Both the position numbers and the translations under genes were made by a program. Of a DNA stretch of 64,000 nt, positions 47,137 to 60,453 are shown one piece after another. How positions within the stretch are numbered: the stretch's first letter is position 1; the number at the start of each line of letters is the position of its first letter. The notes beneath the pieces were generated by a model. It did not search any database and was not told the origin of the DNA. It worked only from the letters and a program-made list of their open reading frames with translations. Source of the stretch: Phragmites australis (Eukaryota > Streptophyta > Magnoliopsida > Poales > Poaceae); NCBI RefSeq assembly GCF_958298935.1, contig NC_084943.1:72001-136000 (forward strand), in the 5' to 3' direction.

Positions 47137-47593
47137 TTTCTCTCAAAAGGAAGCGCTGCCAAGGCAAGAAATGATGTTTTGCCATGCAACTTATATATTT
47201 AGGAATGTTCAAAGGGTAGTAGGTACCCAAGTGTGTGGATAGCTTTGAAGATACATATTTTGTGTGTGGTGTTGTTTGTCTATGTATGCATGGCAACACA
47301 GAATGTGTGGTTAAGGAGTAGCTATATTTAAGTGGCCTAAGTTTAGTTTAAATCAAACTAGAACCATAATTAGCTCATCATGGATTTGGTTCTATGAATT
47401 AGCATTGTCAAATCACTTGAAAGTATTTTGTTGTTTTTATAACACAATAGTGCTCTTATTCTATCTTACCATTGTTGGAAATGATACTGAACATGTGATG
47501 TCAGTGTAATGCTTGAGTTAATGAGAATGATATATGCGGTTCAATCCATAAAACTTGAAATAAACGAGTTGGAGATGCATGATCTTGGTCGGT
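47137..47593. other. Promoter side of the hydrolase gene
   Basis: Intergenic DNA between the minus-strand hydrolase start and the plus-strand gene fragments. The hydrolase promoter should be here; no element was assigned. Confidence 0.4.
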
Positions 47594-47739
47594 TGGACTA
47601 AAGGAAAGAATCTCATCATCTCAAGTACTGCTCATACTGCTACGGAGATTAGAGAGCCCTATGATGTCATCAATCTATGTGCTTATCTGCTTGGCCTTCC
47701 CATGCAGTGAGCAAAAGCTGCTATCTCCACAAACTGCAG
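47594..47739 (+). pseudogene. RPP30-like exon fragment (RNase P/MRP subunit p30)
   Basis: The translation (KNLIISSSTAHTATEIREPY, then YDVINLCAYLLGLPMQ, stop, AKAAISTNCR) matches the conserved C-terminal block of RPP30, where eukaryotic members read ISSAA..EIRGPYDVANL...AKAA(V/L)STNCR. A TGA at 47708-47710 interrupts it. A donor-like GT follows at 47740. No other RPP30 exon is seen, so this is a captured or left-over fragment. Confidence 0.7.
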
Positions 47740-47887
47740 GTCAGTTCTATATTTGTTAAGCATCTTATTTCAGGAATTATGATAGCTTGTTAAGCTATTA
47801 GTTGAATTTGTGTCTTATGGGATCAAGAGGTTCCTTTTGATTGTGGTTTGGTTTTTATGGAGTTGTATGTTTTATTTGATCCTGAAG

Positions 47888-49414
47888 GAAATGGAAGGAG
47901 ATAGTGGACGACTGGGTGCAGTTACACAACTCAGGCGGTGACGGTGGTGGTTCCATCATAAGTTTGGCGCCCTGCATACTATTGTGTTGTGTTTAGCTCC
48001 AAAGCTTTTGGAATATTTTGTATTTGATGATAACGTTGATGTCTTTGATTCATGGTGGTAGGCGATGGTGACTCACCCAATAAATTCCAACCCGAGTACC
48101 ATCAAACTCAGGTAACTTGTTCTTTCACGATCCAGTGTTGGCTAGTCTTGTGTGTCTTGCTTATAATAGCAGCAACTAAATAACTGTGTCACATTAGCTT
48201 TAGTTAGTCCATTTTGCTAAGAGAGGTTGACCGGTAGACAGTATAACAAAGAAACAGTAAATCAACTTCATAGTTAATCATACTTTCTCATGTCTTAGTA
48301 GCAGCTTAAGAGGCTGACAAAAGTCAAAAACATAAATTGGTTCATATGGATAGGCTTCCTATACTTTTAAATTCTTTTATTTGTCCACACAGTTTGTAAC
48401 ATGAAATAGCTCTGCTACTATTGTACAATTGCAGGCCTCAGACTTCAAATATTCCCCTAGCCCACAAAGGCACAGTGAATTCCCCTATCGATTCCCTAAG
48501 AGGTTTAAGCAGAGCTCGTATTTTTCGTGACCAACTCATGTACTAATGGTCCCTATTTTGGACCTTAGATGGTTTCAACTTAGAGAGGTCTAGCAATCAT
48601 AACGTGTAACGTGGAGTCAACGATGGAGAAGCGTAGAACGAGCCCTGCACCCACATATATCATAATACCAAGCAGAACAATGGCAACAGCTATTCTACTA
48701 GTTCATCATCTGTTCCAACAGTATGTCTTGAACCAGATATGCAACCTATCAGCATTGGTCACTGCATGGAGATTGTGCACTTGGTTTTGTTTGGTGTTGA
48801 ACAAGAAGGCTTCAAAATAAAATGAACAAGTTTTCAGCATGTAGCCTAGACATTGTCATCTTTTGACTAATGATTCCTCACACTATGCGCCACTTACTGC
48901 ACATTGATATTATCACACGAAGTAGTGAAAAAGATACTTGTCATAATGAACTTTAGCTTTTCTCTGCTTACGTTTGGCAAAACAGTGCTTATTCTTTCAT
49001 ATGATATTATTTTTATTGTGAAAGTTTCATGTGATATTCATAAATACACTTTGCAGAGGACAATGAGGGAGCAAAAAGATACGCTTTTGGATCCTGAGAA
49101 GCTAGATTCAGCCCGAAAGAGGCTTCAGGAAAATTATCAGGAAGCACAAAATGGTGATGTTTTATTGACACACTCATCGTACTTACAATTGGCACAGAGG
49201 CTTAGGAAGTAAATTGTCTGATTATGTGTTATTTTTATTTTGATTTGCCGCTTGACGCTTCACAATGCTATTTCAGCGAAAAAGCAGAGGACGATTCAAG
49301 TGATGGACATCCACGACATACCGAAGCCGAAAAACAGAAATACCTTCTTCCGCAAGAGTGGCAGCGGAGGCACCGGTGATCTGCCCAACCATCCTCGACA
49401 TGCAGCAGACTCGT
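47888..49414 (+). pseudogene. MED26-like gene fragments (TFIIS-N and C-terminal pieces)
   Basis: Plus-strand pieces in order: KWKEIVDDWVQLHNSGGDGG (about 47889-47950), like the end of a TFIIS N-terminal domain; GDGDSPNKFQPEYHQTQ (about 48062-48112) before a donor; SDFKYSPSPQRHSEFPYRFP (from about 48436) running to a TGA near 48529; REQKDTLLDPEKLDSARKRL and QENYQEAQN (about 49065-49152); and [20 protein letters not shown] with a Gly-rich end and TAA (about 49278-49416). The order and the [13 protein letters not shown] ending fit plant Mediator subunit 26, a transcription co-activator. This is recalled rather than searched, so the name is tentative. A full TFIIS-N domain is absent and a stop is present, so it looks like a partial copy. 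Confidence 0.5.
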
Positions 49415-50870
49415 AAATTTGTATTTTTCCACTAGTCCAAAATGAAAAGGGAAAAGGGAAGAGTTTATGCTTTTCCGTTTCTGCTTCATTTCTACCCTAA
49501 CTGTTACATTGGCTGTTTTAGTAGCCTCTTCTCCTGTCCACTGACCCTATAGTAGTATCTTTAACACCCAGTAGTAGTTCATGGGTGGACGTGTACTGGA
49601 AGTCAACCATGCACGATAATTGACTTCTTCTCAAAGAAAAATAGATCAAGAAAATAAATAAGAAAAATAAATCAAGAAAATAAATAAATTGGATGCACAT
49701 ACATTGATCAAGTCGTGCTCTCCTATCCTGCAGCGACATTCCTGATCATCATGGGTACCATGCCTTGGGCACTCGGTCCTCAGAGCATTACTGCTATGCT
49801 AGCCCCATCTTCTACCCAACAGATTTGCATTTTCGAATAGAGAAGGCCAAACCTGATGATAGAAAGTATATATCTAGGACACTAGATCAGGCGAGTGTTA
49901 TTCTTATACTTCCATTTTGTTATGTGGAATATACCCTCAAAAATGTCATTCTAGCTAAGTACTTCATCTGATAAAAAATGGAAGTGCTTTAAGACAGACG
50001 TTGGCACGGTTTGTAAAGTGTCACCTTGACTTTTTTTTACGAAAATATATTATTTCCAATTAATTGAATTGTAAATTATGAAAATATTTCTTACGATGGA
50101 TCTAGTAACATCAAAATTTATGTTGTCACTCTTGATGATTATTTATATATTTATAGCTAAAATTTAGAAGTGTGACCAACACAAATCCTAAAATGACTTC
50201 AATTTTAAATAGCAGAGTAGCTAGTACCAACCAACAAGCTACAAATTAGAAGACATGACCTCTAACGAAGTCATAAACGCCAAGTGCGTAGTGCAAATTA
50301 TGCTCTTTGCTGGTCTGATCGAGACAGAATTTTTTTCAATGGTAAGCGACGTACTAGTTAAGAACGAGACGTCTATATTAAATTTATCAATCTTTAAGTT
50401 CCACTTTTTCGATCTTCAGTAGTCACTCTATGCAGTGGCGTAGCCATGTTGTAGGAGGCAAGTGCACAGGTATTCCCTTCCATTCAAAATTGTTACTAAA
50501 TATAGCTATGATAAACAGTAAAGTTTTAAATAGTAACCGTGCAGGCACCCTCATTTTGGTCTAGCTTCGCTCTCTTACTCTATGAGTATATACTTGCGAT
50601 GATATGAATGTGTACTACGTCTACGAGTTGTACTGATGCTTAAAAAAAATTGAGTTTCTCACATGTCCATGGAGCAACACCACCAGCACCTCCTGTCGTT
50701 GCCAGCCAGCTAATACCGGAAAGCAAGGAGACCCCCTCAACTCCCGCGCAGGCCGAGCTTCCTTCTCTCTCTAGCCTTGCATGCCTCCTCAGCCATACGC
50801 GCCAACCACAAACTGCTGACCTCGCCATTGCCCATTCATCTCCCCTTCCCCGGCCGGCTACCCACAGTAG
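49415..50870. other. Intergenic DNA and EXO70 promoter
   Basis: No convincing gene. An imperfect AAATAAATCAAGAAAATAAATAA repeat lies near 49640-49690. The last 300 bp become C-rich and presumably contain the EXO70 5' UTR. Confidence 0.4.
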
Positions 50871-52973
50871 ATGGACAGCCGGAGCCAGGCGCCCCACAAG
50901 TCCAGCAGCTTCTCACCGGCGACCACCCGAGACGACGGCGGCAGGACCCGGGAGGTCGACCGCAACCTCTCCCTCGGCGCCGTCCGCCACACCGACAAGA
51001 GGGACCTGCACCACGGGTCGTCCGGCAGCGTCGCCAGGGAGCAGATCAAGGAGGAGTGCGAAGAGGAGGGTGAAGGTACCGCCGACCATGGCGCGCCAGG
51101 AGGAGACGGCGGCGGACGTGCAGATGGGGATCACGGTGAGGGCGCCGCGGGAGGGTTCGGCGGCGAGCCGGATCTTGCTGCGTTGTCGGTGGAGATCGAC
51201 GCGTTCGTCGCAGGGCAGGATGGGGACGCGCCGGTGAGCGTCACGGAGGCGACGCTGGAGAAGTTCGCGTCCGCCGTCGAGCTGGTGATCGCGCAGTCGG
51301 AGGGAGCCGAGGACAGGTGGGCGACGGACGCCAGCGGCGAGCCGCCAGCGCTGCTCGCCGCGATAACGCGCATCGCCGCTCTCGCGTCCGCGCTCGGCAG
51401 GAACCCGGAGGGGAGCGGCAAGTACACCGCCGCCGTGCACCGAGTCACCGGCGTGTTGCACCGGGCCATGGCGTTCCTCGAGGACGAGTTCCACGCGCTG
51501 CTCGAGGACCCGCGCGTCCCCAAGGCGGCCAACGAGCAGGGCGCGCACGAGCCCGACCGTTGCGTCCTCCCACCCCCGCCGTCGGAGGCCAGCGGCGCCG
51601 GGGGAGAGGCCGCGCTGCCGTACCCGCCTGAGACCGTGGACCGGCTGCGGTCCATGGCGGAAGCCATGATCGCCGCCGGGTACGCGACGGAGTGCACGCA
51701 GATGTTCCTGGTGGCGCGGCGGAACGCGTTCGACGCAGCGCTGCAGGGGCTCGGGTATGAGAAGGCGAGCATCGACGACGTGGTGAAGATGGCGTGGGAG
51801 GCGCTGGAGGCGGAGATCGTGGCGTGGATCAAGGCGTTCCGGCACGCCATCAACGTCGGCCTCTCCACGGAGCACGACCTCTGCACCCGCGTATTCGCCG
51901 GCCGCCACGCCGCCGTTGGCCTTGGTATCTTCGCCGACCTCGCGCGCTGCGTCATGCTCCACATGCTTAGCTTCACAGAAGCCGTGGCCATGACCAAGCG
52001 CGCCGCCGAGAAGCTCTTCAAGGTGCTCGACATGTACGAGGCCGTCCGCGACGCGTCCCCGGTCATCGACGCTTTCCTCTCCGCGCCTGCCGACGAGCCC
52101 GCCGCCGACTGCAACAGCTCCGCGCTGACGGAACTCAAGGCCGAGACCGCCGCCGTGCGGTCCCGCCTCGGCGAGTCGGCCGCCGCCATCTTCCGCGAGC
52201 TGGAGAGCTCGATCCGCGCTGACGCCGGCAAGCAGCCGGTCCCGGGCGGCGCCGTGCACCCGCTCACCCGCTACGTGATGAACTACCTCAAGTACGCGTG
52301 CGAGTACAACAGCACGCTGGAACAGGTGTTCCGTGAGCACCACCGGCGTGACGGCGGCGACGGCGACGACAACAACAACCCGTTCGCGGCGCAGCTGATG
52401 GAAGTGATGGAGCTCCTCCACAGCAACCTGGAGGCGAAGTCGCGGCTGTACAAGGACCCGTCGCTGAGCAGCATCTTCCTAATGAACAACGGGCGGTACA
52501 TGCTGCAGAAGATCCGTGGCTCGCCGGAGATCAACGCCATGCTCGGTGAGGCGTGGGCGCGGAAGCAGTCGACGAGCCTGCGGCAGTACCACAAGAACTA
52601 CCAGCGGGAGACATGGAGCCGCGTGCTGGGGCTGCTCCGCGATGACGGTGTGCTGACCGTGAAGGGGCACGTGCAGAAGCCGGTGCTCAAGGAGCGGTTC
52701 AAGCAGTTCAACGCCGCCATGGACGAGATCCAGCGGACGCAGGGCGCGTGGGTCGTCAGCGACGAGCAGCTGCAGTCGGAGCTGCGCGTCTCCATCGCCG
52801 CCGTCGTGGTGCCGGCCTACCGCTCCTTCCTCGGCCGCTTCGCGCAGCGCTTCAGCGCTGGCAGGCAGACGGAGAAGTACGTCAAGCTCAGCGCCGAGGA
52901 CGTCGAGACGCTCATCGACGAGCTCTTCGACGGCAACGCCACGTCCATGGCCAGGAGGAGGACACGACAATAA
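50871..52973 (+). CDS. EXO70 exocyst subunit, single exon
   Basis: 700-residue uninterrupted frame, GC-rich, from the first ATG after a C-rich leader; the stop is followed by AT-rich 3' DNA. The N-terminus (to about residue 100) is variable and charged. After it comes the EXO70 domain, with typical blocks such as LRSMAEAMIAAGYATECTQM, YEKASIDDVVKMAWEALEAE, ESSIRADAGKQPVPGGAVHP followed by LTRYVMNYLKYACEY, SIFLMNNGRYMLQKI, and near the C-terminus VLKERFKQFNAAMDEIQRTQ and YVKLSAEDVETLIDELFDG. EXO70 is a helical-rod subunit of the exocyst that tethers secretory vesicles to the plasma membrane through phosphoinositides. Plants have many paralogues, and intronless ones are common. The long acidic N-terminal extension may point to the EXO70C-like clade, a weak guess. 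Confidence 0.93.
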   Translation: MDSRSQAPHKSSSFSPATTRDDGGRTREVDRNLSLGAVRHTDKRDLHHGSSGSVAREQIKEECEEEGEGTADHGAPGGDGGGRADGDHGEGAAGGFGGEPDLAALSVEIDAFVAGQDGDAPVSVTEATLEKFASAVELVIAQSEGAEDRWATDASGEPPALLAAITRIAALASALGRNPEGSGKYTAAVHRVTGVLHRAMAFLEDEFHALLEDPRVPKAANEQGAHEPDRCVLPPPPSEASGAGGEAALPYPPETVDRLRSMAEAMIAAGYATECTQMFLVARRNAFDAALQGLGYEKASIDDVVKMAWEALEAEIVAWIKAFRHAINVGLSTEHDLCTRVFAGRHAAVGLGIFADLARCVMLHMLSFTEAVAMTKRAAEKLFKVLDMYEAVRDASPVIDAFLSAPADEPAADCNSSALTELKAETAAVRSRLGESAAAIFRELESSIRADAGKQPVPGGAVHPLTRYVMNYLKYACEYNSTLEQVFREHHRRDGGDGDDNNNPFAAQLMEVMELLHSNLEAKSRLYKDPSLSSIFLMNNGRYMLQKIRGSPEINAMLGEAWARKQSTSLRQYHKNYQRETWSRVLGLLRDDGVLTVKGHVQKPVLKERFKQFNAAMDEIQRTQGAWVVSDEQLQSELRVSIAAVVVPAYRSFLGRFAQRFSAGRQTEKYVKLSAEDVETLIDELFDGNATSMARRRTRQ

Positions 52974-54223
52974 CACTAGCTCTGCTTGATAACATCCGTG
53001 GCGGCGCGCATTCGTTTGAGCTAATTCATCCTCGATTTGAACACTGTCTTAATTTTTGTTTTGATCTTCTTTTTCCGGTTAAAGAATGTTAATTTGGTCC
53101 AACAGGTGATGTACTTACTGCATTAATTTATCAGGAGTCAGGGCAGCTAGATTTCTGTATGTATTGCCTGATGACATTAAAATTGTTCTTTAATTGGTTA
53201 ATCACTTGACAACCAAATGTAGCTTCATAGTTTCTGCAAGTTCAAAATTACATTATTCGAAGTTACATCAAAATTTCGTCAACTTATTGATGTATCAGGT
53301 CCTGATCTTTGGGCCTCTATAGTTTATTTCTTCTTCAGTCTGAATTTTTGGTGCAGACCTTGACATCGCTCCACCGTGACTCCATGTAGTGCGTGTACAC
53401 CCCGAACTTGAAGTAGTGCCGGTACCCCCACGACGGCGAGCCTCTCCTCACCGTCCAACCAAATATATCTTTGTACGAATCTTGGACAGGTTAGACAATA
53501 GCAGTGCATCACACATAGAATAGTTACGCCGTTTCTTGTGCTATTTGTGTGATAATAAGATGTCATTAGGATCTATAAAATATTTATCCGGAAGTGACAG
53601 AAGCAAAAGGAAAAAATAAAATGAATAGATGAGTTGATAGAATCCCAAAAGGGTTCCATTGACATTTTCTTTAGGATTGATACCGGCTCTTCTAAGAATT
53701 GTCAAGGATTGGCATTAGCCAGCCTTAGACCTTAGTTAATGTTGAGGAACAATCCCACGAGAAATTAGGTGACAGTAATTATATCAGCGTGGATGACAAT
53801 AATTTGAGTGGGGATGGAAACTTAGCTAATTCACCTAATGTACAATCTGCAGGTGTTGAACTGTTGATGTGGAACCATTTTAATGTTTAGGATCCGATAA
53901 ACCTTGTATTTCCTTCCAATAACCTTGTAATTCTTGATAACTAGTAAGGTGGTCCATATAAATAGCGTGGCTACACTCGTTACGATATCTATTTTGGCAT
54001 CATAATCTCTTTGATTGGAAATATAAGTATCTTTATTTAGATCTTGCGCTTGATATTAGTACCTACATTTACAAAACTCATAAAATACAGAAAAATTTAG
54101 AATATCTTGTGAAATCGCGTGGCTAGATATTTTATTCTTTTGAATATATGAAATTGTTTTGTTTGATTACGTTTTTTCTTATTTGCTAAGTTTAAAATTA
54201 GAAGAAATAAAATCTGAAACACT
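52974..54223. other. EXO70 3' flank and intergenic DNA
   Basis: AT-rich 3' UTR followed by sequence without a recognised exon. Positions 53900-54000 (CATATAAATAGCGTGGC) have a TATA-like context but no linked gene. Confidence 0.4.
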
Positions 54224-55370
54224 GTTAGTGGCGGGATCGCCATCAAGAACCCCTGGCGTCCCTTTGGTTCCGTCAGTCTAGGCCAACGAATCATTAGGCT
54301 CAGGACCCCTTTGGGATCCCATGGGATCCCATGGCTCTGAGGGGTCCCCATGGCACTAGAGGGGTCCCGGAGGCCATGCCTTTGAAGCCCTTCAGACCTC
54401 CCAGAGTTATCGACTCTTTAGAAAGATCAATCAGGAGGGGGCCCGTAGGTCACCCCCACTTACAGTGAAGTGACGGGTATTTAATACTAGTTAAGTGGTG
54501 GCCTCCTGACATGCTGGTGTAGTGCGGCGCCAGAATAGACGACTAGTCGCTACAACAATTGTCTCATTAGTCGTAGCAATGATTTCGGTGTTGTCCCTAT
54601 GCCCTATGGTATAGTAAAGAACTTGTATCTCTATCGGTCTCATATGGGCATGTTTATACATTTACACTTTGAATATCAGTATAAATACAGACCCTTGACC
54701 ACCAAGCCAAGTGGGGCAGATTTCCCTAAAAACTCGTGGTGTTCTATCCATCTCCACTTCTCCTCAAGCTTGAGTCATTCATGTGAATTAGACCTCACCG
54801 CACTTTGTTCGTGAAAGGCATTTTCTTTCACCAACAGTTGGCGCCGCCTGTGGGGAAGGAATACACGTAGAAGCACTAGGAGAGATAGGATTCCACTAAA
54901 GAAGAAGATGGCGAGGGCGGCGGCCCAGGCGGCCGACTCCCCAGCCACGCCTGTGTGAAAGTCCACACGCCACCGCGACCAAGCTCACGCTACGCCGACG
55001 ACAACCCCTCAACTGGTTGAAATGACAACCACGTGGCCACCGGTGATCCAGCCACGACCCTAGCTATGACTGACACTAGGGGCCTCGCCGTTCAGAGGCT
55101 CTTCAGCAAAACAAGGTGCGAACCTCACTGTGTCCCGAGGAGCTACAACTAAGGCCATAACCGCACAAGCCTCCGCGGCCAGCCAGTAGGTGCACATGGT
55201 GGTCCTCCTGGCTTAGCTGGAGGAGCTACAGGTAGCCCTATGAGCCGCATAGCCACCTACCGACATGACCAATGTGGCGCCTGTAATAGCCAACGTTGCG
55301 CTAGCCCAGGCTCCGGGGGCCAGCAAGGGCTTCGTCACCACAACACATCACCATCACGACTTATTGGTAA
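54224..55370 (+). mobile_element. Partial Gypsy-type element: left LTR plus start of interior
   Basis: A candidate LTR runs from TGTTAGTGGCGG (54224) to CACCAACA (about 54835). It is followed at once by TTGGCGCCGCCTGTGGGG, the primer-site context of many grass Gypsy elements. The interior begins AAGAAGATGGCGAGGGCGGCGG and is decayed, with stops. No matching right LTR is in the window. The repeated GGGATCCCATGG at 54314-54334 is a notable palindrome within the LTR. Confidence 0.6.
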
Positions 55371-56062
55371 AGTGTACAACTTCTGTAGAGTGTAAAAATA
55401 GTTAATCACCCGTACTCACAGTTACGAGTGGCAAAGAAATCCTCACATAATTAGAACATGATGATCTGATTGGTTTGGTCAATTATGGTGGTAGGAACTA
55501 TGATTGAGGTGTTGTTCAACTTTGATGGTGGAAATTTTGGTTGAGGTGTTGGAATGTTGTTTAAGTCAAGGTGATTGAAATCTTGAGGTGGTTGTTTATT
55601 TATTGTTATTCATTTAATTATTACTGCTTTTTAAATATTTGTACTTAAATGATGTTTTATGCAAAAGAACAATATTGACATATTGTTGTCAAGACTTCAT
55701 ATGCATATTATTTCTTTACAACTTACTGAGTATGATATATGATCACTTTTGCTATCATCAAACACTCAGTTAGAGAAGGAATTGAAGAGTTCGTTGAGGA
55801 TGGATCATTCTAAGATATTTTCTACATCGATCATGCATGTGGAGTCATCATGGAGGATTAGAGTCTACGTAGGTGCACTACGGTTTTATTTGGATCTTGA
55901 CCCTTAAATGTTACTTTGTAAGACGTTTAAAGACAAACCAGGTGATATTGTAATGGTATTCATTTATAAAATTATTATATATTGTGATTAATTCCTAAGC
56001 TCAGTATATAGATGAGATTAATTTTTTCCTAAGACCGATCTTGACAGTAAGGTTAGTCCTTC
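55371..56062. other. Unassigned AT-rich DNA
   Basis: No exon or element end recognised. Some GATTGAGGTGTTG and TGGTTGAGGTGTTGG wording is repeated near 55500-55560. Confidence 0.35.
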
Positions 56063-57210
<1,148 letters not shown>

Positions 57211-58074
57211 TTGTTCTGTCTTAATACTTTTCGCCTACATCTGAAACATGAAGTTCATTTTTGTTAGCTATTATTCATACCTCTAACAAGAAAGGAATTT
57301 AGCCACTTTCATGCACTGGAAAGGAGTTATTTTGTGCTATATATATACACACTTTCCATATTCCTTGCCTAATTGTTTGTAGTTGCAAAATAGCATATTT
57401 TTTCATTTTCCTTGCAAAATGTATTTTTAGCTCCAATTTTTTTATTTTTTAAGGCTCCTAGAATGCTATCATGATCTGATTATCAAGCTTTAGACTGAGA
57501 GTAATTGTGTTTCACTATAAATTTTTTGACATGTTATCAATTGTCGCAACCATCGTGAAAAAGGTAATGATTGTTAAAACATGATATATTAAAATCGGTA
57601 CGTGTATTTGAAACTTCAATTGTTGCAATATGGAAATGTATCCTTTGACGTGGATTTTCATCGCTTAAAGTGGATTTCCAATGCTTAATATTACATGGTA
57701 GAAGAAATTTATTGCTTATTCTAATAACCACGTGGATTCTATGGTACAACTAGCACACTTTGTTTTGCACGTGTGTGGCACACATGTATGATTATAGGAG
57801 AATTTATTTCATACTTCCAGTGTAAGAAAAGATGAGACAAATCATAATTGAAGACTAATGGTATTCACATTCTTACTGATGTTTGTATTGCATGAATGTA
57901 AAAAAGGAATGAATACCATCTTGTACAAAAGCTTCTGTAAAACATAGGTGTGTCCCAAAAATAGTGAGAACATGAATTGTTTTTGGGTAGAACATGTATT
58001 CATGTATCTCCCTAGAATGTGAATTCGTATGCTCAACGTATGGTGTGTTCAAAACACAATTGTTTATGTAGAAC
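57211..58074. other. Unassigned AT-rich DNA
   Basis: Follows the reductase pseudogene; no further exon of that gene or any other gene was recognised. An imperfect inverted pair built on TTCATACTT/TTCATTTTC wording occurs, but no element was delimited. Confidence 0.35.
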
Positions 58075-58720
58075 ATGGAAGAATTTCGTACAAAACACTG
58101 GTTATTTGCTGCTCCAAAGGGGTTGCCACCCAGGCGTTTCTGTGACCATACTTTTCCATTGCTGACGAGAGCTAAACCTGTCAATTCAAGACCTTATCAT
58201 TACAGTCCCTTTCAAAAGGATGGGATTGAGAAATAGTTAGCTGAGATGTTGGATCAAGGAGTAATCCAAGAGAGCAACAATCTCTTTGCATCCCCAGGTA
58301 TTGTTAGTGCAGAAGAAGAACAATAATTGGAGGTTTTGTGTCGATTACTGAAAATTGAATGTTATTATTGTCAAGAATAGATTTCCCCTCCCTATTATGG
58401 ATGAGCTATTGGATGAGTTGGCCGGAGCCATGGTGTTCTCTAGCTTGGATATGAAGGCCGTCTACCACAAAATTAGAATGCACCCACCGGATGAAGCAAA
58501 AACCATGGCTAAGACTCACACAAGGCATTATGAGTTTAAAGTAATACCATATGGGCTCAGTGGGGCTCTCCACTTTCCAAGAGGTGATGAACAAGATTTT
58601 GGCTGACTTGCTAAGGCAGGAGGCGTTGGTATGCGTAGATGGCATCCTTGTGTATAGCCCAAACATGGAAGCACATGTGCATCTGCTAAGGAGAGTGTTC
58701 CAGAACCTGCTACCGATTAA
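58075..58720 (+). pseudogene. Gypsy reverse-transcriptase fragment
   Basis: Readable blocks in shifting frames: LPPRRFCDHTFPLLTRAKPV, RPYHYSPFQKDGIEK then stop, EMLDQGVIQESNNLFASP, NNNWRFCVDY stop KLN, FPLPIMDELLDELAGAMVFS with SLDMKAVYHKIRM, TRHYEFKVIPYGLSGA, FQEVMNKILADLLRQEALVC. The catalytic YxDD-type block reads VCVDGILVYS, with the second Asp changed to Gly. It is a Ty3/Gypsy relic cut off after the palm domain. It may belong to the same decayed element as 54224-55370, but that is not shown. Confidence 0.85.
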
Positions 58721-60060
58721 GCTACTAACCGCCGCCGCCGTCCACTCAAATGACCACAACAGAGTCTCCACGAGAGAGCAAATCCAATAGCAAGTTGGCT
58801 GGCAGTGATGGCAAGAACCCGGGCGATGGTGGCGAGAGGAGGCGAGGCAGGGGCCAACGACAGCGAGGGATGTGTCGCGGGTTCTTGCTAGGCATGGTTG
58901 CTCGTCGGTCCAATGTGCTTTGATAGGTGTGGAGCGTGGTCGTGCTTTACGTGTCCGAAATGTCGCTGACGCTATGGGTATGTTTAGTTGTTTGAATATT
59001 TTTTAGCTTGGTCGGGTGGATGCATATTATCTTAAAGAAAAATGTGTTTGGTTGCTCACATCCACTATTCCAGTTTAGTCTGGTGGATGTAAATATACGA
59101 CATCATCCTGCCCCCTCTGCAGGTTAGCCCAGCGGGTAGGTGGGTCCACTTGTCAGTATCATAAAATTATTTTTATACGACTAATCAATCATAATCTTAA
59201 TTTTTGCACCCGTTTATGGGACCACATATTCAATAAACCAAACAGAAACTCAGCCCAACCTACTCAGATAGATACAACTAACTAAACACCATTCTTTTTA
59301 ATAAATATAACTCCGCTCAACCTGCTTCCTCTCAATCTATTTATATGATACAACTCTATAAAATCTTATCTTATCTTATCTGAAGAATCAAATACACTTT
59401 ATAATTTTCGTGTACACATCATGTATGGGTTAAATATAGCTCACTACCTAACCAGTGTGAGCATGATTTCCACTTTCTCAGATTTGAAGCATATGTTCCA
59501 CCGGTATCTGGACACATGCTTCAGTTTCAGACTTTGTCTCGGTCACGGCCATTTCCCAAATATGGCATAGCACTTGTTTTTAGTTGATGCCAAAACAACA
59601 GTAGTGACAGTCCATCCATACTTTATGGGTATGTTTGATTTTTTGTACGAGGTTTTGTAGAGATGTATCGTATAAATAAACTATGGTAAAAATAGGCTGA
59701 ACGAAGTTATATTTGTAAATATTTGGTTGATTATATCTGTTTAGATAGGCTAAGCTGAGTTTATATTTAGTTGATAAGACCTTATGAGTAGATGGAAAAA
59801 TTGATATTGTAATTAGTTACTCTTATAAAGATAGTTTTATGACAATAATACGTGGGCTCACTACATAAGTAGATACAAAGCACATATCTAGCGAGCCAAG
59901 ATGAGATCGTATATTTATATTTATTGAGTCAGATTAGAACAATAAATACAAACAACTAAACATATTTTTTTCTAAAATTATAGATATCCACTAAATCAAA
60001 ATAAAAAAATTTGAATAACCAAACACACCTTATACAAACATAACACGTCACGCAGACACC
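58721..60060. mobile_element. MITE-like repeats upstream of the WD40 gene
   Basis: Two candidate units. About 58975-59405 begins GGTATGTTTAGTTGTTTGAA and ends GAATCAAATACACTTT, roughly its inverted form. About 59627-60035 begins GGGTATGTTTGATTTTTTG and ends AATAACCAAACACACCTTAT, again inverted. Both are AT-rich, non-coding, of the GTTTGGTT-ended MITE type. Ends and target duplications are approximate. 58730-58960 is GC-rich and unassigned. Confidence 0.5.
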
Positions 60061-60179
60061 GCACACTTCTGCGTTTTGTTGCGTGATATATGGCCCCATC
60101 ACACAAGCTACCAGTCGGGCCTTGTGGTGACGTCACGCTACGTTCGCATGCCAGGCCCGGCCCGGCCCAGCCCGGCCCG

Positions 60180-60453
60180 GCCCCGTCTCATCAGCCTACA
60201 CCTCCTCTCCCCCGCCTCCTCCTCGGCTGCTCCTCCTCCCCCCGTTTCCTCCGCCCCTCGCCGCGGCAACTTCCACCGCCACAGCTCCACTCCCCTCACC
60301 TCGCTGCTGTCCGTCCCCTCGCTGCTGTGCGTCCCGCCTCCCTCGCTGCTCCCCACTCCAAACGACTCGATCGCGCCGTGCCGCTTTAAACCCTAGATCT
60401 GCCGCCCTCCCCCACTCCCCGCTGGCCGTTCGCCGCGCTTCAACCGATCCCAG
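60180..60453 (+). promoter_or_regulatory. Probable 5' UTR exon of the WD40 gene
   Basis: A C-rich, TC-rich block typical of a grass 5' leader ends CGATCCCAG before GTAACG (donor at 60454). The next acceptor candidate is TTTGTAG ending at 61137, 35 bp upstream of the ATG at 61173. The start of transcription is not determined. GGCCCGGCCC repeats lie just upstream at 60153-60181. Confidence 0.5.

Noticed and set aside
50913..52421. 502-codon minus-strand frame
   Set aside because: It is a GC-driven antisense frame of the EXO70 exon; codon pattern and domain evidence support the plus strand only.
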